Positions 40,166 to 59,372 of a DNA stretch of 64,000 nucleotides are shown here, in pieces; within the stretch, counting starts at the first letter, position 1; every line of letters begins with the position of its first letter. This stretch comes from Punica granatum (taxonomy: Eukaryota; Streptophyta; Magnoliopsida; Myrtales; Lythraceae). The stretch covers positions 31,430,605 to 31,494,604 of the forward strand of contig NC_045130.1 in the NCBI RefSeq assembly GCF_007655135.1, in the 5' to 3' direction. The translations under genes and the position numbers were made by a program. The notes below the pieces were generated by a model, which saw only the letters and a list, made by a program, of their open reading frames with translations, did no database searches and was not told the DNA's origin.

Positions 40166-41307
40166 TTATAGGGGCTGTGGGATGATTAAATCAACCTCGG
40201 TCATGCAAGGCGCAGTATTCATTGTCTTCCTCATCTCGCGCACAGCTTCAACTACCAATGACGAAGCCACACCATCGTCACTATCCCTCGGGTCTTCTTC
40301 TCCATCGAAGTGAAACCCGACGATGTCTTCATAATTAGTTCTTTCCATGGCACCGTTGTCACCAACTCTTGTGGTGACCGCAAGCAATGCACCTCTCATC
40401 ACGTAACCTGACTTGGCCAATATTAGCTTCGGCATGAACCAAACCTTTGTGTACAGTCGGTATTCCCCGCCGCTGTTGCTACCACTCGTCGGTGTACTGT
40501 TTCTGATCTTGGATATCTCGCCTTGTCCTGCACGAATTACTGCTAGCTGACCAAAGTTCTTCAGTACCACCTCTCGTAGCATTGGGTGGTTAGGGACCAT
40601 GCGTCTTACTATGGAAAGAATATGTTGGACGGCTTCTAGGCAACACGTGACGTACATATTGTATGCGCTCATGATCTCATCTGAGTATGGCGGTAGGACA
40701 AGCGGATGATCTCCTTCGTGAAGCCCTCCTGTGCATTAAAAGGAAGTTAGATACCCGAATCTAAAATCAACGGAAAGCACCCATTTACGGGAAATCTGTC
40801 ACCTCCTATCAATGCGTGTTTATAACTTTGCGGTCTCCTCTGCAAGGCAGTAGCAGCGAGAATCACGCAGCTGTTAAGCATCGCGCTGTTGCTGTCCAAT
40901 TCGGCCTTCCACTTGAGGATATTATCAGGTCCTTCAGCATCGTGGTAGAATTCTTTCGCGTCTAAATCTATGGTGAGAGTTCGAATCTCCGGGAACAGCT
41001 TCAGGTATTGAAACATTTCTTCAATACTATAAGAACGCTTGCTCTTGATCAGTTCGATCGCAACATCACCATTTAGATTATCATCAGGGTGTGGAAACGG
41101 GGGCCAGGGAATGGTTCCTTCATCGATCTGACGCCAGAGGCTCAAGAAGAAGAAGGAGGGTATGACAGGGACGAGGGAAGCCAAGTGCTTCGAGACAGCA
41201 AGGCATCTTATCAAGGACTTGGCATCCAAAACCCGGAGGATATCAAGACTTCGACGGAGGAGGTCATCGGGTAGGCATTCCAAGTGGTTTTCGGCCAGTT
41301 CTTCCAT
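40166..41307 (-). CDS. F-box protein, At4g18380/AUF-like (355 aa)
   Basis: Predicted substrate adaptor of an SCF (SKP1-cullin-F-box) ubiquitin ligase. Exon 1 is 41307-40803 and exon 2 is 40728-40166, with a 74-bp intron (donor GTGACA, acceptor GCACAG). The joined frame is 356 codons, and reading through the intron gives a stop shortly after. The F-box lies at residues 11-50 (CLPDDLLRRSLDILRVLDAK, then IRCLAVSKHLASLV). The rest has blocks typical of the plant-only AUF1/AUF2/At4g18380 group: RTLTIDL, LKWKAEL, LNSCVILAA, MYVTCCLEAVQHIL, LREVVLKNFGQL and WFMPKLILAKSGYVMRGALL. The family length is about 330-380 aa. It is next to a DEAH9 gene, as in Arabidopsis chromosome 4. The exact target protein is unknown. 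Confidence 0.88.
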
Positions 41308-41660
41308 GCTGAGTACGTGAAAGAAGATTGCAGAGCTGATGGGGTTGGAGATTCAACCAAATTGGTTTAATTATATTTTTCCGGTAAGTGGTTTAATTAT
41401 ATTTTGTTACGTCGAGATGTCAGGGAACTCCAAATTGATTCCCATTAAGGATTTCTTGTAACCGCTAAATATTTCAAAATAAAGAATATCCTAAAGAGAG
41501 ATATTACGATATCCTAAAGAATATTTTGTCGGTTAAGGATAAGCGATTGGAGTAGGATTTGATTTTTCAAGATATCACTTCTGATGATTGTCGTTAATAT
41601 TATCTACCTATGTACATCTATACATATATTATTTTTCCAATGACACTTTTACTTAAAAAT
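41308..41660. other. F-box gene upstream flank
   Basis: AT-rich DNA that should hold the F-box promoter. No clear TATA box or repeat was identified. Confidence 0.4.
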
Positions 41661-41950
41661 ATAAGTTATTAACGGCCCGTTTGGTTTCGAAGTTGTGGTT
41701 TAAATTTTTAATTTTAATTTTAACTCAATACACTACACAACAAAATCCACTTTTCCAAAGTCAAACTGATAAGTCTTATATATTATTCAACATACAATGC
41801 ATGGGTTAGGGTGTGGTGGGGGGCAGGAGGAGAGAAGGGTTTGTGGGATAAATTTTTTTTGTCATTTTATACCATCAAAATCACAATCACCAATTCAAAA
41901 CTTTAACTTTGAAATTAAACGGATTGTAAATAAACGTCGATAACTTATAA
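41661..41950. mobile_element. MITE, GTTTGGTTT family (copy A)
   Basis: Left end TATAAGTTATTAACGG...CGTTTGGTTTCGAAGTT; the right end, inverted, reads TATAAGTTATCGACG...CGTTTAATTTCAAAGTT. The interior has a TTTTCCAAAGTCAAAC word. Inverted ends are imperfect and the boundaries approximate. Confidence 0.55.
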
Positions 41951-41962
41951 GAATGATTTATG

Positions 41963-42195
41963 TTGCGTTTGGTTTCATAGTAGAATTTTAAAATCAAATT
42001 TTGATTTTGAAAAAGAGTGGTATAAATGGGGCCCACCCTTTGACTTTGTATAAGTTATGTTGTTTTATTGTGAAAAAAAGTGATATAAATGGGGTCTACT
42101 CTTTGACTTTGTATGAGTTATTTTGTTTTATAGTTGGTAGAATTAAGTTAGAATTGTGATTCTAAAATAATACCATAAAACCAAACAAGGCATTA
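41963..42195. mobile_element. MITE, GTTTGGTTT family (copy B)
   Basis: Left end TGCGTTTGGTTTCATAGTAG; the right end, inverted, reads TGCCTTGTTTGGTTTTATGG. Inside, the segment AGTGGTATAAATGGGG(C/T)C and CTTTGACTTTGTAT(A/G)AGTTAT occurs twice in direct orientation. The right half is closely related to the element split by a SINE at 61806-62110. Confidence 0.65.
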
Positions 42196-42878
42196 AAAAT
42201 CAATAGGCCCCTCTCCTATGCAAAAAAGGAAAATTAATAGGCTTATTCCATTATTCGTACTACGCTGGAACCTCGCAATGTAGTGGATCAAGAAAAGTTT
42301 CTTCGATTTCAATTTTCAATAATCTAATTGGATAACTATGACCATAATATAATAGGACTTAAGTAGCACACTAATTTTAAGTGGACAAACTTTACCGTTA
42401 ATAGGATTTTAATATTCAATAAAAATATCTCGTCATCACAATCAAGTCAACTATGTGAGAAATAGTCTCACATAACATGTTAGCTTAAACTTGTGCTAAC
42501 TGATAAAAGAAAATTTCTAAAACCATAAATAAAAAGAATATGCTATTTACATTGGTGATATATGGAAATAGGCCTTTTACCTACATGCGTTGATTTTAGG
42601 TGATTTGGTATTGCGATCGGAGAGGAAGATTTATCCTTAGTGGACTGACCCCACTCGAATAATAATTAGATTCGTTCAGCGTTCAAATATTAATAAGGTG
42701 GTTTCTCAAAAAGAAAAAAAAAAGTTCATATCTATTATTACTTATACTGGAAAAGTGGTAAGTGCTGTAATATTCACTTTCTTACATTGACCATTGAAAA
42801 ATAACAAAATTAAATTTGAGCCATTAGATTAAGGGTGCATTTTTTTTTTATAAGTAGATTAAGGATGTATTGGTAAAT

Positions 42879-43920
42879 TTACATAGTACCTCTAACTATG
42901 TACTGCCTCGACCTGCTCCACCATTGGGCTTTTTCAGATAGTCTGTTGGATACCCTTGAAGAGACCTTATTGTAATGTTCGCAAATGGGCCGACCTTCTG
43001 AGGTGTACTGCTGTTGGGTCGGGCGACTAGAACTATTGTTGCCCTGCCAGCCCATGTTCTGCAAACCCGAATTACTTCCTTACCAACCCGATCCACCATT
43101 CTGCAAACCAGAAGAATTTCCCTACCAGCCCGAGTTGCTCGCCCCATTATTCTGCCCCTTCGCCAGAAAAACAACTGCCTCAGGTACCCCTTCCTTTGGT
43201 CATGCGACAGTCTTCTGGCTTTCCTCATTGGCGACCATCTGATAAACATTGTTGACTTATGGCGATGGTTCGATACTGAGTATGGTGGAGTGAATCGTGT
43301 TGAATTCTGGTGTGAGTCCCATTGAGAACTAATATACTTTCCCCATCTCTCTTTGTGCTACTGTCCCGTAGTTGTAAGCCGGATTCTCAATATAAGTCTT
43401 GAGTTCATCCCAGAGGATCGTTTTCCTCTAATTTCTCCAGCCTTCCTTGAATGAAAGGCAATTTACCTTTAGCCTCAAGAGTCGTCAACATGGCTCGAGA
43501 CCAGTTGAGATAATTATCTCCCTTTAGAGTGCAACTAAGCAGCGCGACTACCGTTTCATCCGAGTTTCCGAGCGGATAGACAGGAGGCAGATCTTCCTTC
43601 ATCATGGAGCTTTGCCCGCGCTCAACGCCTTTTTTCGGGCTCTTGTCTGGGTCATTAATATCAGACATCTTCTTTAATCTTCCTTCTTCATGACTTAATA
43701 GATGAGAATCGATTCAGTTTTAGAGTATCGACACTCTGATATCATGTTAAGCTTTGAACGACAAGCTCAAATTGTATTACTGTGAACAAAAGAATGTGTA
43801 GGCAACAATACCTTTACAAGACAGGCACCGAATAAACTACGAGATTCTATTCCTAATCTATCCAAAGCATATATGAAAAACATGATATACAAATATGTAC
43901 AAAATCCCAATATCCCATAA
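42879..43920 (-). mobile_element. Truncated copia fragment: 5' LTR, primer site and gag
   Basis: The minus strand reads an LTR ending ...CTTAACA (about 43920-43749), then TGATATCAGAGTG, close to the tRNA-Met primer-binding site. Next is a gag start at 43668 with VVALLSCTLKGDNYLNWSRA and KLPFIQG, the N-terminal copia gag wording. A glutamine/glycine-rich gag tail follows to about 42880. No protease, integrase or polymerase follows, so the copy is truncated inside gag. It lies between the F-box and helicase genes and belongs to a different family from the element at 14.7-19.6 kb. Confidence 0.8.
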
Positions 43921-44142
43921 TAACTATCACTTCTTAAAAATCACTTAGTACTTGATTAGATGCTTCAAAGGAAAACAAATCTTGCATATTTAAAAGTAAA
44001 GTACTTTTAGGGTTTGTCCTAATTTTAGACGTAGTTTCAAAATTTTTTAGTAAAATCACAATGTTTTTATTTGTTTTGAATTAATCAAAACCACACCTTC
44101 AGTCGTATTTTTTTTTTATGAAAATACTGACGTGGCAAACTT

Positions 44143-44178
44143 TGGGCCAGCATGACCACCGGTATGTGTATTGGCCCA
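44143..44178 (+). promoter_or_regulatory. Site II-like motifs upstream of the helicase gene
   Basis: TGGGCC (44143-44148) and GGCCCA (44173-44178) lie 160-190 bp before the ATG. TGGGC(C/T) pairs are common in plant promoters of constitutively expressed genes. Only position and wording support this. Confidence 0.35.
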
Positions 44179-44335
44179 TCGGGGAGCGGCTGCTGCGTGG
44201 TCGATCAATTGGACCAGCTGGTCCGGTCTGAAATCGGTCTGGTCCGGATTTGAGCCATGCTGGCACTGGCCGTAGCGAAAGAGACCCCAGAACACAGACA
44301 TTACGAAGGCGAAACCCCCAGAAGCGACACCTGCC

Positions 44336-50784
<6,449 letters not shown>

Positions 50785-51684
50785 TCCACTGATTAATTTC
50801 TGCCAGATGATTACGCTGTTTCTAATACCTCTCTAGATAACTGAGGAAATAGAGGACTCCGACTTCAAATCAGCATCCGGTTTCAATCTTCAGGTCCCAT
50901 AACTTCTCTGTCTAGCATAAACCATCAAACCAAGACGGTGATTGGCCTCTTAGATCGCTCGAGTTTTACATAGGTGCAGTTGACTGCCTTTAGTTTTAGA
51001 TTTACACTATCTATCCGTTGCGATGAGGTCTTTGTAGCGCGGCAACTTTGACTATTGGGGTAACTTGACCAGTTCATTGGATAGTACCTTTTTTTTTGGG
51101 CCCAAACCTTCCAGTCATCATGTGCTGAACAATCCAATCCCTATTTAAGACTGTTAGGTCCCGATTGAATCAATTGGACATGTGGGTTTTGGTTACAACT
51201 AGCTGCAACTTTCCGATATAATATAAACACTTGCGTCATTTCATTATCTAATTTCTTGAAGAAAGCTCCTGGCCGGCGGTCATCGCACTCAGATTATGAT
51301 CGAGTGCTTTTTAAGGTCAATGTCAGATTCCTGTCCTGCAGTAGAGGCCTTGGAAGCCCAAGAGCACATGTCATCACTAGTGAAGCTCGCCTAGCGAACA
51401 AGCTGTGCGAGCCACCTTGAAGCACAATTCTTACCGAGTGGCAGGGATAAAAAATATAATAAAAGAACTTTGCAAACCGCTTTGATATGCGATGGTCTAT
51501 TGTAAGCGGCATAGTGACCGCATTCCACTATCTAATTGAGATTTAAATCTTATTGCTTCATGTTGAGATCCAAATCTCATTGCTTCAAGTCGTTTTGTAA
51601 AACTAAAAGAAAAGTATCCTATATCCCGATAATTATCAGTTTACGATCAGGACTAAGAATTAAATAAGGCCTTTTCTTTATACC
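50785..51684. other. Helicase 3' flank and intergenic DNA
   Basis: Contains the 3' UTR of the helicase gene. No further gene is recognisable. One half of a degenerate target duplication (51668-51684) belongs to the SINE-like element to the right. Confidence 0.45.
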
Positions 51685-51950
51685 ATCAGCACGGTGGTCT
51701 AGTGGTTAAGTATCAAGCGCTCCACTTGAACATCACGAGTTCGAATCTCACCGAGTACGTAGAGCTACTCACTATGTGAGTATATTATGGGATGGCGGTG
51801 GCCGGCTCATAATGCTTGATCCAGTGGACCGTGGACTTAATTCATTAGTGTGGCGAAATGAATATTTCGTAGCGGTTAAATTTTCTTAATTGAGACAGGT
51901 ACAACGTACTAATAACCTGACCTTACCTTTTTATCCATTTAAAAAATAAT
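51685..51950 (+). mobile_element. tRNA-derived SINE
   Basis: Begins with an A box (GGTGGTCTAGTGGTTAAG at about 51693-51710) and a B box (GAGTTCGAATCTC, 51737-51749) spaced as in a tRNA promoter. A body without tRNA folding follows. Flanks GGCCTTTTCTTTATACC (51668-51684) and GGCCTTCTCCTTATAAACC (51951-51969) look like a diverged target duplication. The sense strand is plus. It is not a functional tRNA: there is no acceptor-stem complement downstream. Confidence 0.7.
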
Positions 51951-52248
51951 GGCCTTCTCCTTATAAACCGGTAGCTTCCTCCCATCTGTCCTTCTTTTTG
52001 GTAAATCAACCTTTCCATCTATACTTCAAATGCATCACAGTCACTGTTTAGATTTAGGATTAAACAAATGGATGACAGGACACTAAAACCAGAAAAGGTT
52101 CCTTTAAGGACAATCTTCAGTGTTGTCTTCTTCTCAGAACGTGCATGGAATCCCACTTTCTCAGTCATCCTTCGAATATAAATCCAAATCTCTCAACCAG
52201 AGTTTTGTTCTTCGCGTCTGCATTCTCCATCTCCATCACCTCCCCATT

Positions 52249-54104
52249 ATGACTCCTCTTGAAAGGACAGTGATGAGGGGGCGGCTCGCACTCGCTGTCT
52301 TTTGGGTCCTAATGGTCCATTCCGTCACTGGCCGTTCCATAAGAGGGATCATATCCGACGGCATGGATCGGCTCGGGGGGCAGGGCCAGGTCCTTGGTCT
52401 CAGGACAACGACCGTGACTTGCACCCCAACTTACGGGTTCCTGCCCTGCACGACGGAGGTGTGGGGAGAGCTGTTCCTGATAATAGTTTATGAGTACTTG
52501 TTGGCAGTCGCATCACATTATGTGTCCTCAGGGTCGGATTTGTTCTTTCGGATGTTCGGGACGGGTATCTTTGGGGCCAGTTTGTTCCAAATGCTCGGCA
52601 GCATTCCTCAAGTGGTGATTATGCTTGGTAAGTATAACTCACAAGCTCTTCTTCCTCATCAGGCTTTACGATTGTTTCCTCCCCCGTTATGGAAAACATT
52701 TTGCCATTTTTTGTTGCTCAAAGAAAACCGTAACACAAGGAAAGGAATAGTAAACAAGTTTTGCTTTTCTAAGCTTGACAACGATTAAACTTTTCGGTGT
52801 TATCACCCTCATGATAATCAAAGAAAGTAGCATAGTAGTGTAAGTTTGCAATCAATAAGTTTCAGATTCGATACTCAATGAGACTACCCGTACCCTTTTA
52901 TTAAGTGCACATGCCTCCCTTATAACTGAGAAAAAAAGAAAAATTAGTCATAACGTGCAGCATTTGCTCGAGATTTTAAGTCATTCATGTGATTCATTTG
53001 CAACGATGAAGATTTTCATTTCTTAGTTGCCATTGATGTCTCTTCACAATTACCCTTTTGCTGTACTCCCACAAACATGCTTAGGCATATGTTTTACACA
53101 CACACGCACATATATATATTTACAAACAATGTACCTATATATGTTTGTGGCAAAGAATTGTGCCATGGACAAATCTGTGGATTATATGGGTCCTTGCAGA
53201 ATGAGAGAAAATATTAAAAACTAGTCACAATATTCATATGTCTAGTCGTCTAATTATATAACAGTGGTAATATATTTCCAAAGAAAAAAAAATCAAAGAG
53301 GGGTAGCACAATGAAGCACATCATTGCCTTGTAACCAAGATGTTTTATAAGAAAATGAAAAACTAAATAATGGAGCATGAATATTCTCATTAAGAGAATG
53401 GAACCTAAAATCTCTAAGTTATTATGCGAAAGCGTGTATCATTACCTTATACGTCCTCTATCTCACTGCATCTAATTTTCGCCTCACTAAGATATGGAAT
53501 TACTCTATAAAAAAATGGTGAATATTGGCGTAAGAGTATATATTTTATTGGAAGAATGAAAATGTATTATGCAACAAGTTGAGGGGAGTTGGTATTTTCA
53601 CATAAAAGGCCAAAATCCATGAATCTCTGTCCCTTTCTCTCTCACATTGTCATTGACTATCAATTCTCCCAATTCAACTATATAAGTTTATATATTTACC
53701 AAAACATACATACATATATATATATATATATGATTTGATAATATTTTTTCTTTATTTTATTCTAGGAATGAATCACAAGTCCCTGCTTAGTATGTTTCTA
53801 CATGTTTGAATATTCACAAGATTCAATCGACTGACGTGTGACAACTAGATTTGCTGGTTTCACAATTCAGCGGACCCACGATCGGCCCAATGGGCTTAAT
53901 ATGGGCCAGAGATGGAGCCCAAAATAAGGTCCAGTCTTGGCCGACGATCAGTTCCATGGCAACCTTTTGAAGTAAATGGTGGGCCTGCTTATTCAAGAGG
54001 GATTTTCTACTTATAGTTACGCCTTCCGGCCTCCTAGAACCGTCCGATTGCCCACTGTGTTCGTCCCCCGGTGTGAGGGCAGGGGAGGGGGGTTCGTCCC
54101 CCCT

Positions 54105-54137
<33 letters not shown>

Positions 54138-56834
54138 GGTTTGGTGTTTGGCGGTGCATTCCTTGCGATCAGACGGTCCCATGTATGGGTGACTAATGTA
54201 TTTATATATTTTAACGAGTTAAAAATATGAATTTGGACAAATGGTGGGCCTACTTATTCAAGAGGGATTTTTTACTTATGGTTACGCCTTCCGGCCTCCT
54301 AGAACCGTCCGATTGCCCACCGTGTTCGTCCCCCGGTATGAGGGCCGGGGAGGGGGGTGGTTTGGTGTTTGGTGGTGCATTCCTTGCGATCGGACGGTCC
54401 CATGTATGGGTGACCAATGTATTTATATATTTTAACGAGTGAAAAATATGAATTTGGACAAATGCATGTCACTAATGAGGTGGAATTGTGGATGTTACTA
54501 GTAGATTGGAATTTTTATTTTCTTGTTTAACGATTGACTAGTGAGAAGCTGATAGATAAATGTATGAAGTTCTCCTAAGAGGTTTCCTGTTGTGCAGTTT
54601 CGGCGCTTTCATCGAGCTCGGACACGATCGAGACAATGGCAACCATGATGATGGGGATGCTTGCGGGCTCGGCCATCATGAGCTTCACCTTGATATGGGG
54701 CTCCATCATTGTTTTTGGTAGCCATGATCTCTCTGGGTCCAACAACTCTTCATCTTCATCTTCCTCGGCATCCTCGTCCCCCTTCAGCCTCCCGAAATTT
54801 AAGCAACTATACAGCTCAAGTATGCTTTCTCTCAATCTAGTTAACGCATCAGTCGGAATTTCTTATTTCTGATTACATGAGTGCTTATCGACATTGGAAC
54901 CAAGTGGTGAATCATTTTAAACCTCATACTACTAGAACCTATGTACGAATAAAAGCATAAGATAACAAGAAATGACTTGATATTGGTAAAATTGCTACAT
55001 CGATCATAGAGCCATAGGTTTGATAAAAAATGCAGATCCATATCGAAAATTTGTTCATGTATATACGATGATGGTCACGGTAGTTTGCTGAAAGAACAAT
55101 TAACTGGTCTGCTCGGTACATATTATTTGCAGGTTATGGAGTGCAAACTGATGCAGAAACAAAGAACGTAGCAAGCCTCACACTCCTATCAATGGTCCCT
55201 CTCCTCATTCTTCAACTAGCAAAAATCCTCTCTTCATCCACGGCTCAGAGGATAGTTGTCCTAATTGCTCTCATTGTCACCGCAATTTTCCTCTTCATCT
55301 ACTGCAATTACGAGGTGAAACACGAACCCTATGCATCGGCAAAATAAATTATTTATTCCATGTCACGCTCTTAAGATATCCTAATTCTACAATTGGGTTG
55401 CAGGTATTTAAGCCGTGGATTCAGGAGAAGAGATACGAGTCTCTCTTGCGAAGGCATGTCCAGGAGAGCATGCTGAAGAGATATCTGACCACTGCCGGGA
55501 AGCCGAATGAGCCTCTCATTAAAGAGTAATCAGTTCCTCTTCTTCTTGATATGTTACAGATTGTTAAGATTAAATTTGAGAGTCCCGCTAGTTGTCATCT
55601 TGGTCTTTTCTCCCATGCTTTTGGCAGGCTGTTCCGTAGGATTGACAAGAACAGAAACAAGCAAATATCTGAAAATGAACTGTATGCATTCATCCTCGGG
55701 GTTCAAATAGAGGAAGCAGGTTTCCATACCGACGATTCCACTCAGAGGGTGATGAAGGAGTTCGACCTCACGCAGGATTCCCAAATAAGTGAGAAGGAAT
55801 TCATCCAAGGCATCTCAAAGTGGCTCGATGAGGCTATGGTATTGCCATCAGCAGCTAGTAGTCGCAATCAAAGGAATGCTTCCAACAACACTTCACAGGT
55901 ATATACATAAACCACGATATAGCTAGTGATCGGAGCCACAACATCAGCCACATATGATATTTAGAAAAATCAGATCAAGAATCATTAAAACGGACTAGGT
56001 ACTCGACTCTTGACATTAGACTTGCACTCTGATGACATCGTCAGTGACCACTTTTCCCAAAAGCTTGTAGTATGGTGTTTCATTCTACATATGATTAATT
56101 TTATGCTTCTCTGTTCATAATGAATTGAAATTTCAGGGAAATATGATCGAAGAGCAGCAAAGCCTAATTTCCCAGGACGAGAACGGTACTACCCCGACAA
56201 CTAGTACTAGTACTACTAAGCCAAGTGGAAAAGCCTGGTGGAATTACACAAAGGCCGGGTCTCTGATAATACTAGGAACCGGGATAATGATCCTGATTGG
56301 AATGCCCCTCATGGTGAATATTCAAAGTTTTGCCACCGCCGTAGGTATTCCTTCATTTTTAGTTACGTACGTTGTAGTTCCACTCTCCATGGGCTACCGG
56401 CAAGTAATAGCTGCCGTAACTTCTGCAAGGAAGAAGACTGTTAAGGATATCTCCTTATCGTTTTCAGAGGTACATCAAGCATATATGGTCTACTTCCAGT
56501 TCCTGGTGTTTTTGGCTCAGCCTTTGTCCTTCTTATAATTAAGAGTTGTATCCGATAAACTGATAAATGTATGACAATCTTGCAGATATATAACGGGGTG
56601 TTCATGAACAACTTAATGGGGCTGGCGACGTTCCTGTTGCTCGTGTACATAAAGGACATCACGTGGGACGTGTCGGCAGAAGTTCTTCTTGTGTTGCTGA
56701 TATGCACTCTGATGGGCTGCCTCAGCAGCCTCGTCACCAAGTTCCCATTGTGGATTGGGCTTCTTGCTTACATTCTCTACCCGGTTTCTCTTATTCTCCT
56801 CTATGTTCTCACCTCTGTCTTTGGTTGGTCTTGA
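52249..56834 (+). CDS. NCL: EF-hand sodium/calcium exchanger, NCL type (585 aa)
   Basis: Plant membrane exchanger moving Na+ and Ca2+ (Arabidopsis AtNCL, At1g53210), with cytosolic Ca2+-binding EF-hands between two halves of the transporter. Exons: 52249-52627, 54598-54819, 55133-55314, 55404-55525, 55628-55898, 56137-56469, 56586-56834. Phases agree and the sum is 586 codons. The start was chosen as the Met before a signal-anchor-like segment; an upstream in-frame Met at 52120 is less likely. The first half carries GSDLFFRMFGTGIFGASLFQ and LGSIPQVVIML (exchanger repeat 1). Exon 5 has two EF-hand loops, D308-E319 (DKNRNKQISENE) and D348-E359 (DLTQDSQISEKE). The second half (exons 6-7) has further membrane segments and ends LTSVFGWS. 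A serine run (SSSSSSSASSS) sits in exon 2. Intron 1 is nearly 2 kb and contains a tandem duplication. Confidence 0.92.
52826..52940 (+). repeat. SINE-like repeat in NCL intron 1 (weak)
   Basis: A-box-like GTAGCATAGTAGTGTAAG and B-box-like CAGATTCGATACTC are spaced as in tRNA-derived SINEs. A T-rich segment then ends CCTTATAACTGAGAAAAAAAG. No target duplication was identified. Confidence 0.4.
53974..54464 (+). repeat. Tandem duplication in NCL intron 1 with a 31-G tract
   Basis: Unit 1 (53974-54238, 265 bp) and unit 2 (54239-54464, about 226 bp) are direct, nearly identical copies starting AAATGGTGGGCCT and ending ATGAATTTGGAC. The size difference is almost entirely an insertion in unit 1: TTCGTCCCCCCTC followed by 31 consecutive G (54106-54136). 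Glycine-run or proline-run frames across it are artefacts. The array sits between NCL exons 1 and 2. Confidence 0.9.
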
Positions 56835-59224
56835 TTTATTATCATGAGTCTGAGTTGAGTATTGTCTCTTCTGGGAAAACAAGGAACTTAATTATTGTCT
56901 TAAATCAGAAACTAGAAGGGGCCTGTGGATCCTCAGCAGGACATTGCAATTGTTAAGCAACCCAATTTAGGAAATCAATTATGAATGATGTTCATTCTTC
57001 AGTCATTCGAAGTACATTAGTAATTACTTTTGTTTGGAGTGATGGAAGCGCAGTATTACTCATTAGCCATCATTTGTCACTTGATGAATAAGTTAAAATA
57101 ATTGCAGCGGCCATATAGTGGAAACATCTTAAACTGTCCCAACTCAAAATAATTTGATCAGGAAGAAGCTATCGGTAAAAAATATTTCATTTTATAAATT
57201 TTAAGGCTCATAGTTCGCACGTTGTATGCTCAATCATCCATTTGCTCCAATCATATTAAGTATCATTTGGTACATTATAATGGAATGGAATGATTATATA
57301 ATAAATATAGAAAAAAAAGAGGTAATTTTTAGGTTGATATAGGATACATGGTGGAATATAATTATAACTTTGTGCCTATTTAACAAGATAATATTTTAAA
57401 TAATAAAACATGAATTTTTATCTTTTTCATTTTGTTGCTTAAAATTTATTGAATTATGGAAATGAACATTCCATAAATTTTTTGAAGGAATTCTCGTTCC
57501 ATCAATTTGAAGAGAATGATCATTCCAATGGAATGATAATTTTAACTTTTCAAAGTACAACGAAATAATTCACTCAGAAAAAATGCAACAATATAATGAA
57601 AGGGAGTGGAAGGAGGGATATTGATTTTTTTTCCATTCTCCTCCCGAATATGACCTTAATGTTTCCTCTTATAATATCACTAAGAAGTTTCTTATATTGG
57701 TGGCAGAAAAGTGTCCAAATAACGCATGTTATGCATGGAATGCAATGCAAACTATACATATGTTAAGACTTTTTTTTCCCCCTTTCCGTTTCTAGAAAAG
57801 TGTCACTCACTCATCAAAATTAATAATACGAGTACATACTAGACTCATGGACTTCTCTTATAATTAAGAAAAAATAATATGAGTACATGTACATAATACA
57901 AGTATTTGGATATATAACACACATACAAAACGATACACCGGGTGAGGAGTCACACATAACCCATATCGACATTGATCATAGAAAGGAGTAAATATAGTGA
58001 TGCATGTTGGTGGCAAGTAACCCATTAGGTCATAAAAAACCGTATCGATCATATGCTATAACTTCCTCATGGTGCCGCACTCTCACCAGAATTCAGGCCC
58101 TTACTTACCACCATGTGGTTTGAACGAGCATCATCGCTGGAAATCGTTGCCGCTCCGACGAGTGAGCAAGGCATTGAGGGGTAACGACTGTCCATCGAGT
58201 CACCGACTCTACCTTGCAGAGTAACATGACTCCCCATCCACAAATTCGAAGCCCCAAGACCAGTATTGGCTGGTTGTGGCTTAAATTTTCACCCGTAAAT
58301 TTCCAGCGTCTTTATAAGGTTCATGTCGCCATTGGAGGCCGCCCTTCGTAAGTCACCCCAAATTTAGTCTAAACTAAAACTTGACAGGATGATTACAACA
58401 TTAATGACAATAATTTGTAAACAAAAGAGACTATCATAAAGTTGAAACCAGAATGTACCAGCCAAAAGAAAAGGGAAAAAAAAAATTGACACTAGAACTT
58501 TATGCTCCCATACTGAAATCATGGGGAAATTCTTAACGGATCTTATAATTCATAATGATGTGGTGAGAAAAAAATTCAAAAAGTTGATATGCAATCAACA
58601 AAAGTTATGGTGTAATACTTGCATGATATACATATTAATTTGTCTATTGCAATTTGATTGGTTCATTCTCATGTCGTGTGACGAGGTAGAATCACCAAAT
58701 AAATTTCTCGACATTGTGGAATCTATTAAGGTTCCTTAGTTCATTCAAATGCATTAAGCTCATACCAAGACATCAAGCAGACTTTTTTTTTCCGTTATAA
58801 ATGAGGTCATGAGACTATTAATTGAAAAGAGAAAACTAGAGAAATAGGATATAATGCAGATGATACATTCCTTACTTGTGGATAAAAAAATTTCAAGTTT
58901 AGTCCTTGCAAGTGGGACTCTTTGTATACCATTATTTCTCTTATCTCTTTTCATTTATTAAGTCCATATACCTCACAATCAAAATAAAAAAGAAAACTAA
59001 ATAAAAGGGAATGACAAGTCCGCTGGTGGGAATATTAACAAAAAAAAAACCTCTTGGCTCCATGCGTGGTGTCTGCCACCGTACAATACCTCCTTTCCCA
59101 CATCAATCACACTTTAATTAATAGGACAAGATTAGCAAGCAATAATTGTTTATAGATAGCATGATAGAATTTTCCATATTTAAATTGGCAAGGACAGAAA
59201 TGAATTGATTATGAGGAATGAGTT
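56835..59224. other. NCL 3' flank and intergenic DNA
   Basis: The first 200-300 bp should be the NCL 3' UTR. A stretch at about 57260-57660 has repeated GGAATG/CATTCC words and may be an old MITE, but paired ends could not be fixed. A GC-richer patch at 58060-58350 has no coding match. No gene recognised. Confidence 0.4.
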
Positions 59225-59372
59225 TTTATGCGATGGCACAAAGTGTCAATCCAAAATCAAGAGGTCATCGGTTTGATCCTCACCATTGAGATTATATGTT
59301 CTTTTATTTCACTATATTTCCTATCCTAATATAAGGCTCGTGAATCTCTTTTACGACTCTAAAAAAAAAAGG
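59225..59372 (+). repeat. SINE-like repeat
   Basis: A-box-like GCGATGGCACAAAGTGTC and B-box-like GGTCATCGGTTTGATCC, then a T-rich body with CGTGAATCTCTTTTACGACT and a ten-base A tail. The tail wording is shared with 4565-4712. Confidence 0.5.

Noticed and set aside
51690..51760. Possible tRNA gene
   Set aside because: A and B boxes are present, but the sequence does not close into a cloverleaf and is flanked by a diverged target duplication. Called a SINE.
52120..52248. Upstream in-frame Met as the NCL start
   Set aside because: The extra 43 residues are not family-like. The Met at 52249 precedes the signal-anchor segment and gives the usual 585-aa length.
53823..54230. Open frames with long glycine or proline runs
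   Set aside because: Produced by the G homopolymer in an intron duplication; no family similarity.
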